A stretch of 28,000 bases of DNA from JBMNQI01 sp050944055 (GCA_050944055.1 JBMNQI010000031.1:1-28000), one strand, 5' to 3'. Positions 14,204 through 21,604 are shown, counted from the first letter of the stretch. Made by a program: numbers and translations. Notes: a model not told the origin generated them from the letters alone.

Positions 14204-14905
14204 GTGGATAGCGATCTTGTAAGACGTATTGAGCGGTTGGAGGCTGTTAACGCGATTCAGAATATAATCGCCCGTTACACCGCACTCCACGCGGCGAGCA
14301 GGCAGGAGGAGACGTGCGAGCTCTTCTGCAAGAAAACTCCCGGCACTTATTGGATGGTAGGCAACGCGGTTTACAACGGCCATCAGGGCGTCAGAGACCA
14401 TTTTGTTCACCACATGGGAGACAACGAAAAGGACCTGACAGGCAGGCTCTATCTGCATGAGATGGTTACTCCGCTTATAGAGGTCGCGGGCGACTGTCAG
14501 ACGGCAAAATGCCTGATTAACACCATGGGCTGCGAAACCGGGCCGGGCGAAACCGAGGGCAACGTGTCCCTTTGGGCCTTCTCGCGCTACCGCTGGAATT
14601 TTGCCAAGGAGGACGGCGAGTGGAAAATCTGGAATATGAGGCTTTATATCACCTTCCTGACCCCGTTTGCCGGGGGCGGCTGGACTGAGACGCCGTACTA
14701 TCCTATACACGAGGTAGCGGTCAAGCGCGGCCTGGCAAAGCCCGGTACCAACTATGTCACATATTTCGCTCCGGGCGAGGAGATGAAGCCATTTTCAATC
14801 ACCTCCCCCGACTGCGACATACATAACCTTATTCCGGAGCCTCCCAAGCCCTACTGGACGTGGGACGAACCTATCGGCCCCCCGGGCGGCCCCGCGATTA
14901 TATAA
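14204..14905 (+). CDS. SnoaL/NTF2-like protein with C-terminal extension
   Basis: 233 aa. Residues about 5-140 fit an NTF2-like alpha+beta cone: LVRRIERLEAVNAIQNIIARYTALHAA, then a middle part with HQGVRDHFVHHM, LYLHEMVTPLIEVAGDCQTAKCLI and YRWNFAKEDGEWKIWNMRLY. The remaining 90 residues are rich in Pro, Trp and Tyr and end PPKPYWTWDEPIGPPGGPAII; standard SnoaL-like proteins (130-170 aa) lack them. The fold serves dehydratases and isomerases, including the BaiE bile-acid dehydratase, but no reaction can be assigned. The start is GTG at 14204 with AGGAG seven bases upstream; the TTG at 14174 lies before the ribosome binding site. It is divergent from the LysR gene and monocistronic with its own terminator. 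Confidence 0.75.
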   Translation: MDSDLVRRIERLEAVNAIQNIIARYTALHAASRQEETCELFCKKTPGTYWMVGNAVYNGHQGVRDHFVHHMGDNEKDLTGRLYLHEMVTPLIEVAGDCQTAKCLINTMGCETGPGETEGNVSLWAFSRYRWNFAKEDGEWKIWNMRLYITFLTPFAGGGWTETPYYPIHEVAVKRGLAKPGTNYVTYFAPGEEMKPFSITSPDCDIHNLIPEPPKPYWTWDEPIGPPGGPAII

Positions 14906-14998
14906 TTATCAGATTAGCAAGTAATCACCCCCGGCGGCTTCGCGGCCCTGGCCCCTCCGGACTGCCTAGGGCAGAGCCTACCATAAGCATCAGATTTA

Positions 14999-15047
14999 CA
15001 GGCCATATAAAAGACGGAAGGCTAAAACTCCTTCCATCTTTTTTTGA
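14999..15047 (+). terminator. Terminator after the SnoaL-like gene; second copy of the repeat
   Basis: A hairpin of AAGACGGAAGG and CCTTCCATCTT followed by seven T residues, about 95 bp after the stop codon. Its first 23 nt are identical to 4655-4677 after uridine phosphorylase. The rest of 14906-15284 holds no gene I can support. Confidence 0.85.
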
Positions 15048-15284
15048 GCTGTAACCCGTCCCTGCAGCGGCGCCGAATTCCACTCTTTTTCTTAAATATT
15101 CCCCGTATTCGGACTTGCGTGTGCAACATAGAATGCAATAGCGAAGGCATTTTTTATACGTTTTTACGCCGGCCCCCGAATGTCCGGGCGGATCGCTGTG
15201 CAGGCCGACACGGCAAGTCGCCTAATGCCTTTGAATCCAGGCCTGCGGGATTTGGCTTTGGCGAAGCGGAAAGGAGTGAAACCA

Positions 15285-15977
15285 ATGCTTACGGCCTCCG
15301 TAATGCTTATTTTGAACAGTCTGTTCTTATCCCTCCACCTCACGGGAGGAGCGGGTTCGTTTCCCAGGCCTCTTACGGCGGAAGAGGAAGCCGAGTGCCT
15401 CAAGAGGATGGCGGATGGCGACATTGAAGCGCGCAATATGCTCATTGAAAGAAATCTCCGCCTTGTAGCGCACATTATAAAAAAATACTATACGGGCAGG
15501 GACGACGGCGACGACCTCATTTCAATCGGAACAATCGGGCTGATAAAAGGCATTTCATCCTATAATGCTGAAAAGGGCGTCCGCCTTGCAACCTATGTTT
15601 CCAAATGTATTGAAAATGAAATACTAATGTATTTTCGCAGCCGGAAAAGAGTTTCGGTCGAGGTGCTGCTCTCCGATTCCATCGACACGGATAAGGACGG
15701 CAACACGCTTTCGCTGATTGACGTAATAAGCGTCGCCGACACTATGCTCGACGACCTGTCGGCGCGCGATACACAGAACAAGCTGCGCAAAGCCGTTGTC
15801 AAAAGCCTTACGCCCCGCGAAAGCGAAATAATCCGGCTGCGCTATGGGCTAGACAACCGCGCCCCACTGACACAGCGCGAAATAGCGCAAAAGTGCGGTA
15901 TTTCACGCTCATATGTATCGAGGATAGAAAAAAAAGCTCTTGAAAAGCTGAGGAAATGCTTTGAAGAAATGGTCTGA
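15285..15977 (+). CDS. sigK: RNA polymerase sporulation sigma factor SigK
   Basis: 230 aa. Late mother-cell sigma factor of sporulation. Residues 1-20 (MLTASVMLILNSLFLSLHLT) form the hydrophobic pro-sequence that keeps pro-SigK at the forespore membrane until cleavage by SpoIVFB. Next comes the SigK-typical FPRPLTAEEEAECLKRMADGDIEARNMLIERNLRLVAHI, region 2 with DLISIGTIGLIKGISSYNAEKGVRLATY, and region 4 with LTQREIAQKCGISRSYVSRIEKKALEKL. The reading frame is continuous, with no skin-type insertion. The start at 15285 follows AAGGAG by eight bases. A CATAGAAT at 15127-15134 could belong to a SigE/SigK-type -10 box, weakly supported. Terminator at 16022. Confidence 0.95.
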   Translation: MLTASVMLILNSLFLSLHLTGGAGSFPRPLTAEEEAECLKRMADGDIEARNMLIERNLRLVAHIIKKYYTGRDDGDDLISIGTIGLIKGISSYNAEKGVRLATYVSKCIENEILMYFRSRKRVSVEVLLSDSIDTDKDGNTLSLIDVISVADTMLDDLSARDTQNKLRKAVVKSLTPRESEIIRLRYGLDNRAPLTQREIAQKCGISRSYVSRIEKKALEKLRKCFEEMV

Positions 15978-16021
15978 GCGCTAAAAAGGCTCAATAATAC
16001 TAAGAAAACAGCTTGCCCTTC

Positions 16022-16060
16022 AAGCGTGCCGCCATGCAGGACGCCGCACGCTTTTCCTTT
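16022..16060 (+). terminator. Terminator of sigK
   Basis: AAGCGTGC and GCACGCTT arms (8 bp plus inner GGC pairs) followed by TTCCTTTTCC. Confidence 0.8.
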
Positions 16061-16116
16061 TCCCTAATTAATAAAACAGCTTAATGACAATATTTATAAC
16101 AACAGCCATATATATT

Positions 16117-16156
16117 GTCAAACTTTTGTCAATCGATATATTGACAAAAGTTTGAC
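16117..16156. promoter_or_regulatory. 17-bp-arm inverted repeat over the hydrogenase -35
   Basis: GTCAAACTTTTGTCAAT (16117-16133) and its exact reverse complement (16140-16156) are separated by only 6 nt. The right arm contains the TTGACA -35 box at 16141-16146. The half-sites TTGTCAA/TTGACAA recur within each arm. This is the expected look of an operator for a dimeric or tetrameric repressor. As RNA it would lie upstream of the predicted transcription start, so it is a DNA site rather than a leader hairpin. Confidence 0.7.
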
Positions 16157-16169
16157 TATGTTTTATACT
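16141..16169 (+). promoter_or_regulatory. Promoter of the hydrogenase operon
   Basis: A perfect TTGACA (16141-16146), 17-bp spacer and TATACT (16164-16169). Predicted start near 16176, giving a leader of about 87 nt. Confidence 0.85.
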
Positions 16170-16181
16170 TATCCTGAATAG

Positions 16182-16199
16182 TTGTTAAATTTTTAACAT
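16182..16199. promoter_or_regulatory. Putative Rex operator
   Basis: TTGTTAA-ATTT-TTAACAT matches the Rex consensus TTGTTAAnnnnTTAACAA at every fixed position except the last base. It covers the first bases of the predicted transcript, just downstream of the -10, where Rex binding blocks initiation. Rex is the NADH/NAD+-sensing repressor of fermentation and hydrogenase genes in Firmicutes; its gene is not in this window. Confidence 0.75.
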
Positions 16200-16230
16200 A
16201 TGGTGCTCTTGTGAGACACAGTACTCGGAG

Positions 16231-16254
16231 CCTTAGCAGGTTCCGGCTAAGGAG
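16231..16254 (+). promoter_or_regulatory. Leader hairpin covering the Shine-Dalgarno of the hydrogenase operon
   Basis: CCTTAGC (16231-16237) and GCTAAGG (16246-16252) form a 7-bp stem with an 8-nt loop. The 3' arm includes AAGG of the ribosome binding site AAGGAG (16249-16254), eight bases before the ATG at 16263. It could limit translation unless opened. Confidence 0.55.
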
Positions 16255-16262
16255 TGTTAATA

Positions 16263-18095
16263 ATGAGACTCAGCCTGAATTCGCAAACAGGAGCTGAATT
16301 AGTTCTAAACGAGCTGTCCGGCGTTGTGCTGCGCCGCATATCCTCCGGATCGTCCATGCTTTGCCCTGTCGATATGGCGGCCGCCTTTTTGCGCCTGTGC
16401 CACGCCCAGAGCTGCGGGAAATGCGTCCCCTGCCGTATTGGGCTCGGACAGTTGACAAATATAATGGAGAGCATACTTGCGGGCACTGCCACTATGGCGG
16501 ACCTTGAGCTGATGCGTAAAACGGCGCGCGCCATATATAATTCCGCTGACTGCGCAATCGGGTACGAGGCGGCCAATATTGTCCTGCGAGGGCTGGACGG
16601 TTTTAAGGACGACTACGTCGGCCATATAGTAAACGGCCGCTGCACGCTCGGCTGCGAGCAGGGCGTCCCCTGCATGTCCCTCTGCCCCGCCGGGGTGGAG
16701 ATACCCGGCTATATAGCTCTCGTCGGCGAAGGACGTTACGCCGATGCAATAAGACTTATTAGGAAGGACAACCCCTTCCCCACCGTCTGCGGCTATGTCT
16801 GCGAGCATCCCTGCGAGGCCCGCTGCCGCCGCCGCGTTATGGACGACGCAATCAATATACGCGGCATAAAGCGCTTCGCGGCCGATAACGCCGGAGAGGT
16901 AGACCCCCCGAAAAACGCGCCGCCGACCGGGAAAACCGTAGCAGTCATAGGCGGCGGCCCCGCGGGGCTGACAGCCGCGTATTACCTTTCGCTTATGGGG
17001 CATAAGGTGACGCTGTTTGAGAAGCGCAAGAGGCTCGGCGGAATGCTCTGGTACGGCATCCCCCGTTACCGACTGCCGGCGGACAAGCTCAACACTGATA
17101 TAGAAGCGATACTAAAGACCGGCATAGAGGTCGTCCTCAACACCGAGATAGGCGGCACCGTCAAGCTCCGGGAGCTGAGGCGCGATTTTGACGCCGTCTA
17201 TATCTCCATAGGGGCCCATATAGATAAAAAGCTGACGATAGACGGATCTGACGGCCTGGATGTCATCCCCGCGATAGAAATGCTACGCAATCTCGGCGAC
17301 GGAGACGAGGTCGACCTCACCGGCAGGACTGTGGCAGTAATCGGGGGCGGCAACGTAGCGATGGACGCGGCCCGCTCGGCTGTAAGGCTGGGCGCGAAGA
17401 AGGTCAACATAGTCTACCGCCGCCGCAAGCAGGACATGCCGGCCCTGCCCGAGGAAGTCGAAGGGGCCCTGGCCGAAGGCTGCGAGCTTATCACGCTTTC
17501 CGCCCCGGATAGTATAGAGCGCAATGACGAAGGCCTCATAACAGGGCTTTGGCTGCGCCCGCAGATCTCCGGCAAAATAGACAGCTCCGGCCGCCCGGAG
17601 CCGCTTGACGCCAGGGAGCCGAAAACGCGGCTGTCCTGCGATCTGATCATAGTGGCCATCGGACAGAACGTCGAATCCGAGCACTTCCGTTTTTCCGGCA
17701 TACAGCTCAACCGCGACGTAATTGACGCCAAGATGACGACCGAGGTTCCCGGGCATAAGGGCCTGTTTGCCGGCGGAGACTGCGTCACCGGCCCGGCAAC
17801 CGTCATACGCGCCATCGCCGCGGGCAAGGTTGCCGCCGCGAATATTGACGAGTATCTGGGCTTTAATCACATAATCTCGCCCGAAGTGGACATACCGCCC
17901 GCAAAAATCAACAACGTCCCCGCCTGGGGCCGCGCAAACATGACAGAACGCCTTGCAGAAGAGCGCCGGCGCGACTTCGAGATGATTGAACAGCCCTACA
18001 ACCTCAGTATGGCCGAGAAGGAGTGCTCGCGCTGTCTTCGCTGCGACCATTACGGCTTCGGGCCGTATTGGGAAGACAGGCGGAGAAAGTGGTGA
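16263..18095 (+). CDS. NuoF-type Fe-S domain fused to GltD-like NAD(P)H:FAD oxidoreductase (hydrogenase partner)
   Basis: 610 aa. Residues 35-100 match the NADH_4Fe-4S domain of NuoF/HydB (SCGKCVPCRIG with Cys51, 54, 57 and a fourth Cys97 in SADCAIG), but the flavin/NADH SLBB part of NuoF is absent. Residues 120-210 are the two-cluster N-domain of glutamate synthase small subunit (Cys127, 131, 137, 141; 176, 180, 184, 188). Next come an FAD fold VAVIGGGPAGLTAAYYL (226-242) and a pyridine-nucleotide fold VAVIGGGNVAMDAARS (356-371); the following YRRRKQDMPA has the arginines typical of NADPH-binding GltD-like enzymes. The end carries CSRCLRC (588-594). The stop overlaps the hydrogenase start, so it is probably an electron-transfer partner of HydA. 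Start 16263 follows AAGGAG. Confidence 0.88.
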   Translation: MRLSLNSQTGAELVLNELSGVVLRRISSGSSMLCPVDMAAAFLRLCHAQSCGKCVPCRIGLGQLTNIMESILAGTATMADLELMRKTARAIYNSADCAIGYEAANIVLRGLDGFKDDYVGHIVNGRCTLGCEQGVPCMSLCPAGVEIPGYIALVGEGRYADAIRLIRKDNPFPTVCGYVCEHPCEARCRRRVMDDAINIRGIKRFAADNAGEVDPPKNAPPTGKTVAVIGGGPAGLTAAYYLSLMGHKVTLFEKRKRLGGMLWYGIPRYRLPADKLNTDIEAILKTGIEVVLNTEIGGTVKLRELRRDFDAVYISIGAHIDKKLTIDGSDGLDVIPAIEMLRNLGDGDEVDLTGRTVAVIGGGNVAMDAARSAVRLGAKKVNIVYRRRKQDMPALPEEVEGALAEGCELITLSAPDSIERNDEGLITGLWLRPQISGKIDSSGRPEPLDAREPKTRLSCDLIIVAIGQNVESEHFRFSGIQLNRDVIDAKMTTEVPGHKGLFAGGDCVTGPATVIRAIAAGKVAAANIDEYLGFNHIISPEVDIPPAKINNVPAWGRANMTERLAEERRRDFEMIEQPYNLSMAEKECSRCLRCDHYGFGPYWEDRRRKW

Positions 18096-19861
18096 ATAAA
18101 ATGGATGAAAAGAAAATGCTCCGGATAACTATAGACGGAAGGCCCGTAGAAGTCCCGGAAGGTACGACGATACTTAACGCGGCAAAATCGGTCGGCGTTT
18201 TCCTCCCCACGCTTTGTTACCTGGAAGGGCTCAACGACATCGGCGCCTGCAGGGTCTGCGTAGTCGAGGTCAAGGGCGTTGACCGCCTGGTTACCTCCTG
18301 CAACACGCCCGTGGAGGACGGCATGGAGGTGCTCACAAACAGCCCGAAGGCGCGCGAGGCGCGACGCGTAAACGTCGAGCTGATACTTTCACAGCACGAC
18401 GCATCCTGCGCCTCCTGCGCAAGAAGCACAAACTGCTCCCTCCAGACAATTGCGAACGATCTCGGCATACTCTGGCAGGACTACAAAAAGGACGTTCCGA
18501 GGGACAACTGGGACAAGAGCTTTCCTATTATTCGCCATGAGTCCAAGTGCATAAAATGCATGCGCTGCGTTCAGGTCTGCAACAACGTGCAGAACATCGG
18601 AGTCTGGGACGCCGTTAACACAGGCGGCCGCACGACTGTCGGCGTATCGCACGGGCGTGATATTCGATCCTCTGACTGCACGCTTTGCGGTCAGTGTATT
18701 ACACACTGCCCTGTAGGCGCGCTTCGCGAAAGGGACGATACGGGGAGGGTTTTTGAAGCTCTCGCCGACCCGGATAAGATAACCGTCGTCCAGATAGCCC
18801 CGGCGGTGCGCGCGGCTTGGGGCGAATCCCTCGGCCTTGAGCGCGAGTTTGCCACCGTCCGCCGCCTGGTCGCCGCTTTGAGAAAGATGGGCTTTGATTA
18901 TATCTTCGACACCAGCTTCTCGGCCGACCTGACCATAATGGAGGAGGGCAGCGAGTTTGCCGAGATGCTGTGCAACAGCGAGGACAAGGCGAAATTCCCG
19001 CTCTTTACATCCTGCTGCCCCGGATGGATACGATATGTCAAATCGCATTACCCCGATATGGTTGATCATCTCTCGACGGCCAAGTCGCCCCAGCAGATGT
19101 TCGGGGCGGTTGCCAAATACTATCTCACCGAGCTTATAAACGTGGACGCCTCGAGGATATTCAGCGTCTCCGTTATGCCCTGCGTGGCAAAAAAGCATGA
19201 GTGCGAGCTGCCTACAATGAAGAATCCGGACGGGTACCCGGACGTCGACGCGGTTCTCACAACACGGGAGATAGACCGCATGATAAAGGCAGAGCACATT
19301 GTACCGCAGGAGCTGCCCGAGGAGGATTTTGACGCGCCTGTCGGCATAGGCTCCGGAGCCGGCGTTATTTTCGGCGCGTCCGGCGGCGTTATGGAAGCCG
19401 CCCTGCGCTCGGTTTATTACCTGATAACTGGTAAAAACCCCGATGCGGACGCCTTTACGGACGTAAGAGGTATGGACGGCTGGAGAGAAGCCGCCTTCAG
19501 TATAGACGGCAAAACCGTAAAAGTCGCTGTTGCCAGCGGCCTTGGCAACGCCCGCAGGCTGGTTGAGGCTATAAGGCGCGGCGAGGTGTTCTATCACTTC
19601 GTAGAGGTAATGGCCTGCCCCGGAGGCTGCGCGGGAGGCGGCGGTCAGCCAATTAACCCTGTAAACGACCTTGCGGACGAGCGCGGCGACAATCTTTACG
19701 GCCTCGACGCTGTCTCTGCCCTGCGCTTCTCGCACGAAAATGCGTCCGTCAAGCACATGTACGAGCACTATGCGGGCCGCCCGATGCTCTACCACGTTTC
19801 AAAGCTTTTGCATACGGACCATACGCTTTGGGACATGCCCCTCAGCCCCCAAAAGAAGTAA
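18092..19861 (+). CDS. hydA: [FeFe]-hydrogenase, CpI-like (M3) architecture
   Basis: 589 aa from the GTG at 18092. Reversible H+ reduction to H2 in the cytoplasm. N-terminal [2Fe-2S] domain with Cys42, 53, 56, 70; His102/Cys106/Cys109/Cys115 cluster; two [4Fe-4S] ferredoxin clusters CIKCMRCVQVC (153-163) and CTLCGQCITHC (196-206). The H-cluster motifs TSCCPGW (307-312), MPCVAKKHE (362-370) and EVMACPGGCAGGGGQP (505-520) supply ligands Cys309, 364, 509, 513; Cys310 is the proton-relay cysteine. A C-terminal small-subunit-like region follows (SVKHMYEHYAGRP...LLHTDHT). Every accessory cluster of C. pasteurianum CpI is present. The GTG overlaps the partner's stop (GTGA) with GGAG six bases upstream; ATG 18101 is the alternative. 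The maturases HydEFG are not in the window. Confidence 0.96.
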   Translation: MNKMDEKKMLRITIDGRPVEVPEGTTILNAAKSVGVFLPTLCYLEGLNDIGACRVCVVEVKGVDRLVTSCNTPVEDGMEVLTNSPKAREARRVNVELILSQHDASCASCARSTNCSLQTIANDLGILWQDYKKDVPRDNWDKSFPIIRHESKCIKCMRCVQVCNNVQNIGVWDAVNTGGRTTVGVSHGRDIRSSDCTLCGQCITHCPVGALRERDDTGRVFEALADPDKITVVQIAPAVRAAWGESLGLEREFATVRRLVAALRKMGFDYIFDTSFSADLTIMEEGSEFAEMLCNSEDKAKFPLFTSCCPGWIRYVKSHYPDMVDHLSTAKSPQQMFGAVAKYYLTELINVDASRIFSVSVMPCVAKKHECELPTMKNPDGYPDVDAVLTTREIDRMIKAEHIVPQELPEEDFDAPVGIGSGAGVIFGASGGVMEAALRSVYYLITGKNPDADAFTDVRGMDGWREAAFSIDGKTVKVAVASGLGNARRLVEAIRRGEVFYHFVEVMACPGGCAGGGGQPINPVNDLADERGDNLYGLDAVSALRFSHENASVKHMYEHYAGRPMLYHVSKLLHTDHTLWDMPLSPQKK

Positions 19862-19905
19862 AGCTTAAGGGCCCGGCAAGCATATTGCCGGGCCCTTAAG
19901 CTTTA
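19859..19905. terminator. 21-bp perfect palindromic terminator after hydA
   Basis: Perfect 21-bp arms (19859-19879 and 19885-19905) with a 5-nt loop. The left arm begins with the hydA stop codon TAA itself. It is AT-rich at the ends and GC-rich (GGGCCCGGC) in the middle, with only a short T-tract. It lies between convergent genes and probably acts in both directions. Confidence 0.8.
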
Positions 19906-19946
19906 TACAAGCGCGTTAAACTATGCTTCAGCGTTTCTCGCGCCGT

Positions 19947-20945
19947 TTACTTATCTCTCTGCCTTATGCTAAGTCCGCCGGAAATGCTCTCTATCCGGAA
20001 TTCAGACGAACCGTCGCCGACGATTATATAGTTTTTGCCGCCCTTGGCCATGAAGTCGTACTCAATGCTGCCGCTGACGCTGTCCAGCTCGGCCGTGAAC
20101 GAGCTGTCGGAGGGCAGCAGTAATTCAATACTTCCGCTGACCGTCTCCGCGTCTATGCTTTTCGGGCAGATGGTTGAATCCAGAATGATGCGCCCGGATG
20201 TAGTTTCCGCTTTGAATGAGCCGACGCTTCCGCCAATCCTGATCCTGCCGGAATTAGATATTGCCTTCACGCTGCCTGCCGACAGGTTTTCAGAGTCTAT
20301 TCCCCCGCTTACGCTCTCAAGCATTATATTTTGTATAACCGCATCCTTAAGCTTAATTGAGCCGGATACGGTCGAGGATTGAAGTCCGGCTGCGTTGAGC
20401 CCGGCGAAGCTTGATTCCCCCGAAACCGTTTCAGCCCGTATGGAGCCGCATTCCAAGCCTGATAGCTTAACGTAAGCGGAAACTGAATTGACGTTAACAT
20501 TTTCCAAATCCCGCGCAATAGTTTCGGGAACGAACACAGTCAGTTCTTTTTCCAGCGTACCTAAGCTCAGCTTTGTGCGGGGAGCGCAGAACTTTATTAC
20601 CAGGCTTTCGCCGTTATAATACCAGCGCAGCTGTTCTTCCGCGCTAATATGTCCGTTCGAGCTCTCGCTGATTTTCAAGGTGTCGCCTTCATATGGCGTT
20701 ATGTTTACTCCGCCGCTTACCCAGTCTATATCAATACTGTCGAGGCCGGAGGCGTTCAACTCCGCATTCCCGGCTGTGTATTTCCCGCTGTCCTCATAGG
20801 AATACCTTCCGAGATTAATGTTGAAGAGATTGAAATCCCATTTAAAAACCTTATAACCTGCCAGCCCGGCCGCAAGCACAGCTATTAAAACCGCGGCTAC
20901 CACGAGCCAGACTATTATTCTTACTATTACCGCTGTCTTAACCAT
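19947..20945 (-). CDS. DUF4097-family beta-strand repeat protein
   Basis: 332 aa. One N-terminal TM helix (VRIIVWLVVAAVLIAVLAAGLAGY) is followed by an extracellular domain rich in short repeated strands such as AETVSGES, STVSGSI, LESVSGGI, AETTSGRI, AETVSGSI and LDSVSGSI. This is the pattern of DUF4097, a putative beta-helix thought to sense or bind at the envelope. The start at 20945 is 10 bp after the upstream gene's stop and preceded by AGGGA. It is the third gene of the PadR operon, an arrangement common in Firmicutes. The biochemical function is not established. Confidence 0.85.
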   Translation of the reverse strand: MVKTAVIVRIIVWLVVAAVLIAVLAAGLAGYKVFKWDFNLFNINLGRYSYEDSGKYTAGNAELNASGLDSIDIDWVSGGVNITPYEGDTLKISESSNGHISAEEQLRWYYNGESLVIKFCAPRTKLSLGTLEKELTVFVPETIARDLENVNVNSVSAYVKLSGLECGSIRAETVSGESSFAGLNAAGLQSSTVSGSIKLKDAVIQNIMLESVSGGIDSENLSAGSVKAISNSGRIRIGGSVGSFKAETTSGRIILDSTICPKSIDAETVSGSIELLLPSDSSFTAELDSVSGSIEYDFMAKGGKNYIIVGDGSSEFRIESISGGLSIRQRDK

Positions 20946-20955
20946 GTTCCCTGCC

Positions 20956-21603
20956 CTAACCTTTCAGCTCGAATGCCGCCCGCAGCGCGGCGCTCAAAGC
21001 CGCCGCTATCGGGAATATCACCCAGGTAATGTGCCAAGCGCCCGTTGTGAAGCTCAATATGAAGTAAACGGCGACGCAGACAGTCCAAAGCACGCCGTTC
21101 AGTGCGCGTAAAATCTGGCGCTTCTCGTTTGTGGATTCCTTCCATTCCTTGAATTCCTCTACAACAGTTTCGTCCATTCGGACATACCTGCGCTTTGTCA
21201 TCCCGTAATATATTACAAGCGCGGTGGCCGCCGCTATTATAACGAACATAAGTATTACGCCCAGCTCGCTTTGGAGCAGGATTATCGGAACGACGCAAAT
21301 TATATAAAGCGCTATGGCAATTGCGAGCATCGCGGCCGATTTTTTCTGGGATCTGTGCAGTTTGTCCCGGGCCTCGCCGGATTTAACGCCGGGGTTTTCA
21401 ATTTCGTCTATAAGCCCGCGCACATCGCCGACGCTGGCTACCGCCATATTATAGGCTGTTTCCTCGCTGCGCCCTTCTGCGAGCAAATCGTTATACTTGT
21501 CTATCAGATTCATTGTCATCTCTTGCTTAAGCTCGGCGACAGCGGAGTTTTGCGCGGCGTCTTCAAAAAGAGTATCGATAAACCTACTGAGTTTTTCTTC
21601 CAT
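20956..21603 (-). CDS. DUF1700-like membrane protein with permease prefix domain
   Basis: 215 aa. The N-terminal 60 residues form the helical 'permease prefix' type domain (ELKQEMTMNLIDKYNDLLAEGRSEETAYNMAVASVGDVRGLIDEI). Four hydrophobic segments follow: MLAIAIALYIICVVPIILL, LGVILMFVIIAAATALVIYYG, GVLWTVCVAVYFILSF and WHITWVIFPIAAALSAALRA. The start at 21603 overlaps the PadR gene's ribosome-binding context (GGAGGAGAATTAAC), one base after its stop. Family members accompany PadR regulators and DUF4097 proteins. It may pass membrane-stress information to its partners, which is inference. Confidence 0.8.
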   Translation of the reverse strand: MEEKLSRFIDTLFEDAAQNSAVAELKQEMTMNLIDKYNDLLAEGRSEETAYNMAVASVGDVRGLIDEIENPGVKSGEARDKLHRSQKKSAAMLAIAIALYIICVVPIILLQSELGVILMFVIIAAATALVIYYGMTKRRYVRMDETVVEEFKEWKESTNEKRQILRALNGVLWTVCVAVYFILSFTTGAWHITWVIFPIAAALSAALRAAFELKG

Positions 21604-21604
21604 G

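Noticed and set aside
15180..15284. Longer SigK start upstream of 15285
   Set aside because: The extension has no ribosome binding site, and the typical pro-SigK N-terminus begins at the ATG that follows AAGGAG.
17283..18050. 255-aa antisense frame within the GltD-like gene
   Set aside because: Overlaps conserved FAD/NAD(P)H motifs of the real gene on the other strand; no independent signal.
18389..19795. 468-aa open frame antisense to hydA
   Set aside because: It is the shadow of a high-GC coding strand with complete hydrogenase motifs; the antisense product has no recognisable domain and no ribosome binding site.
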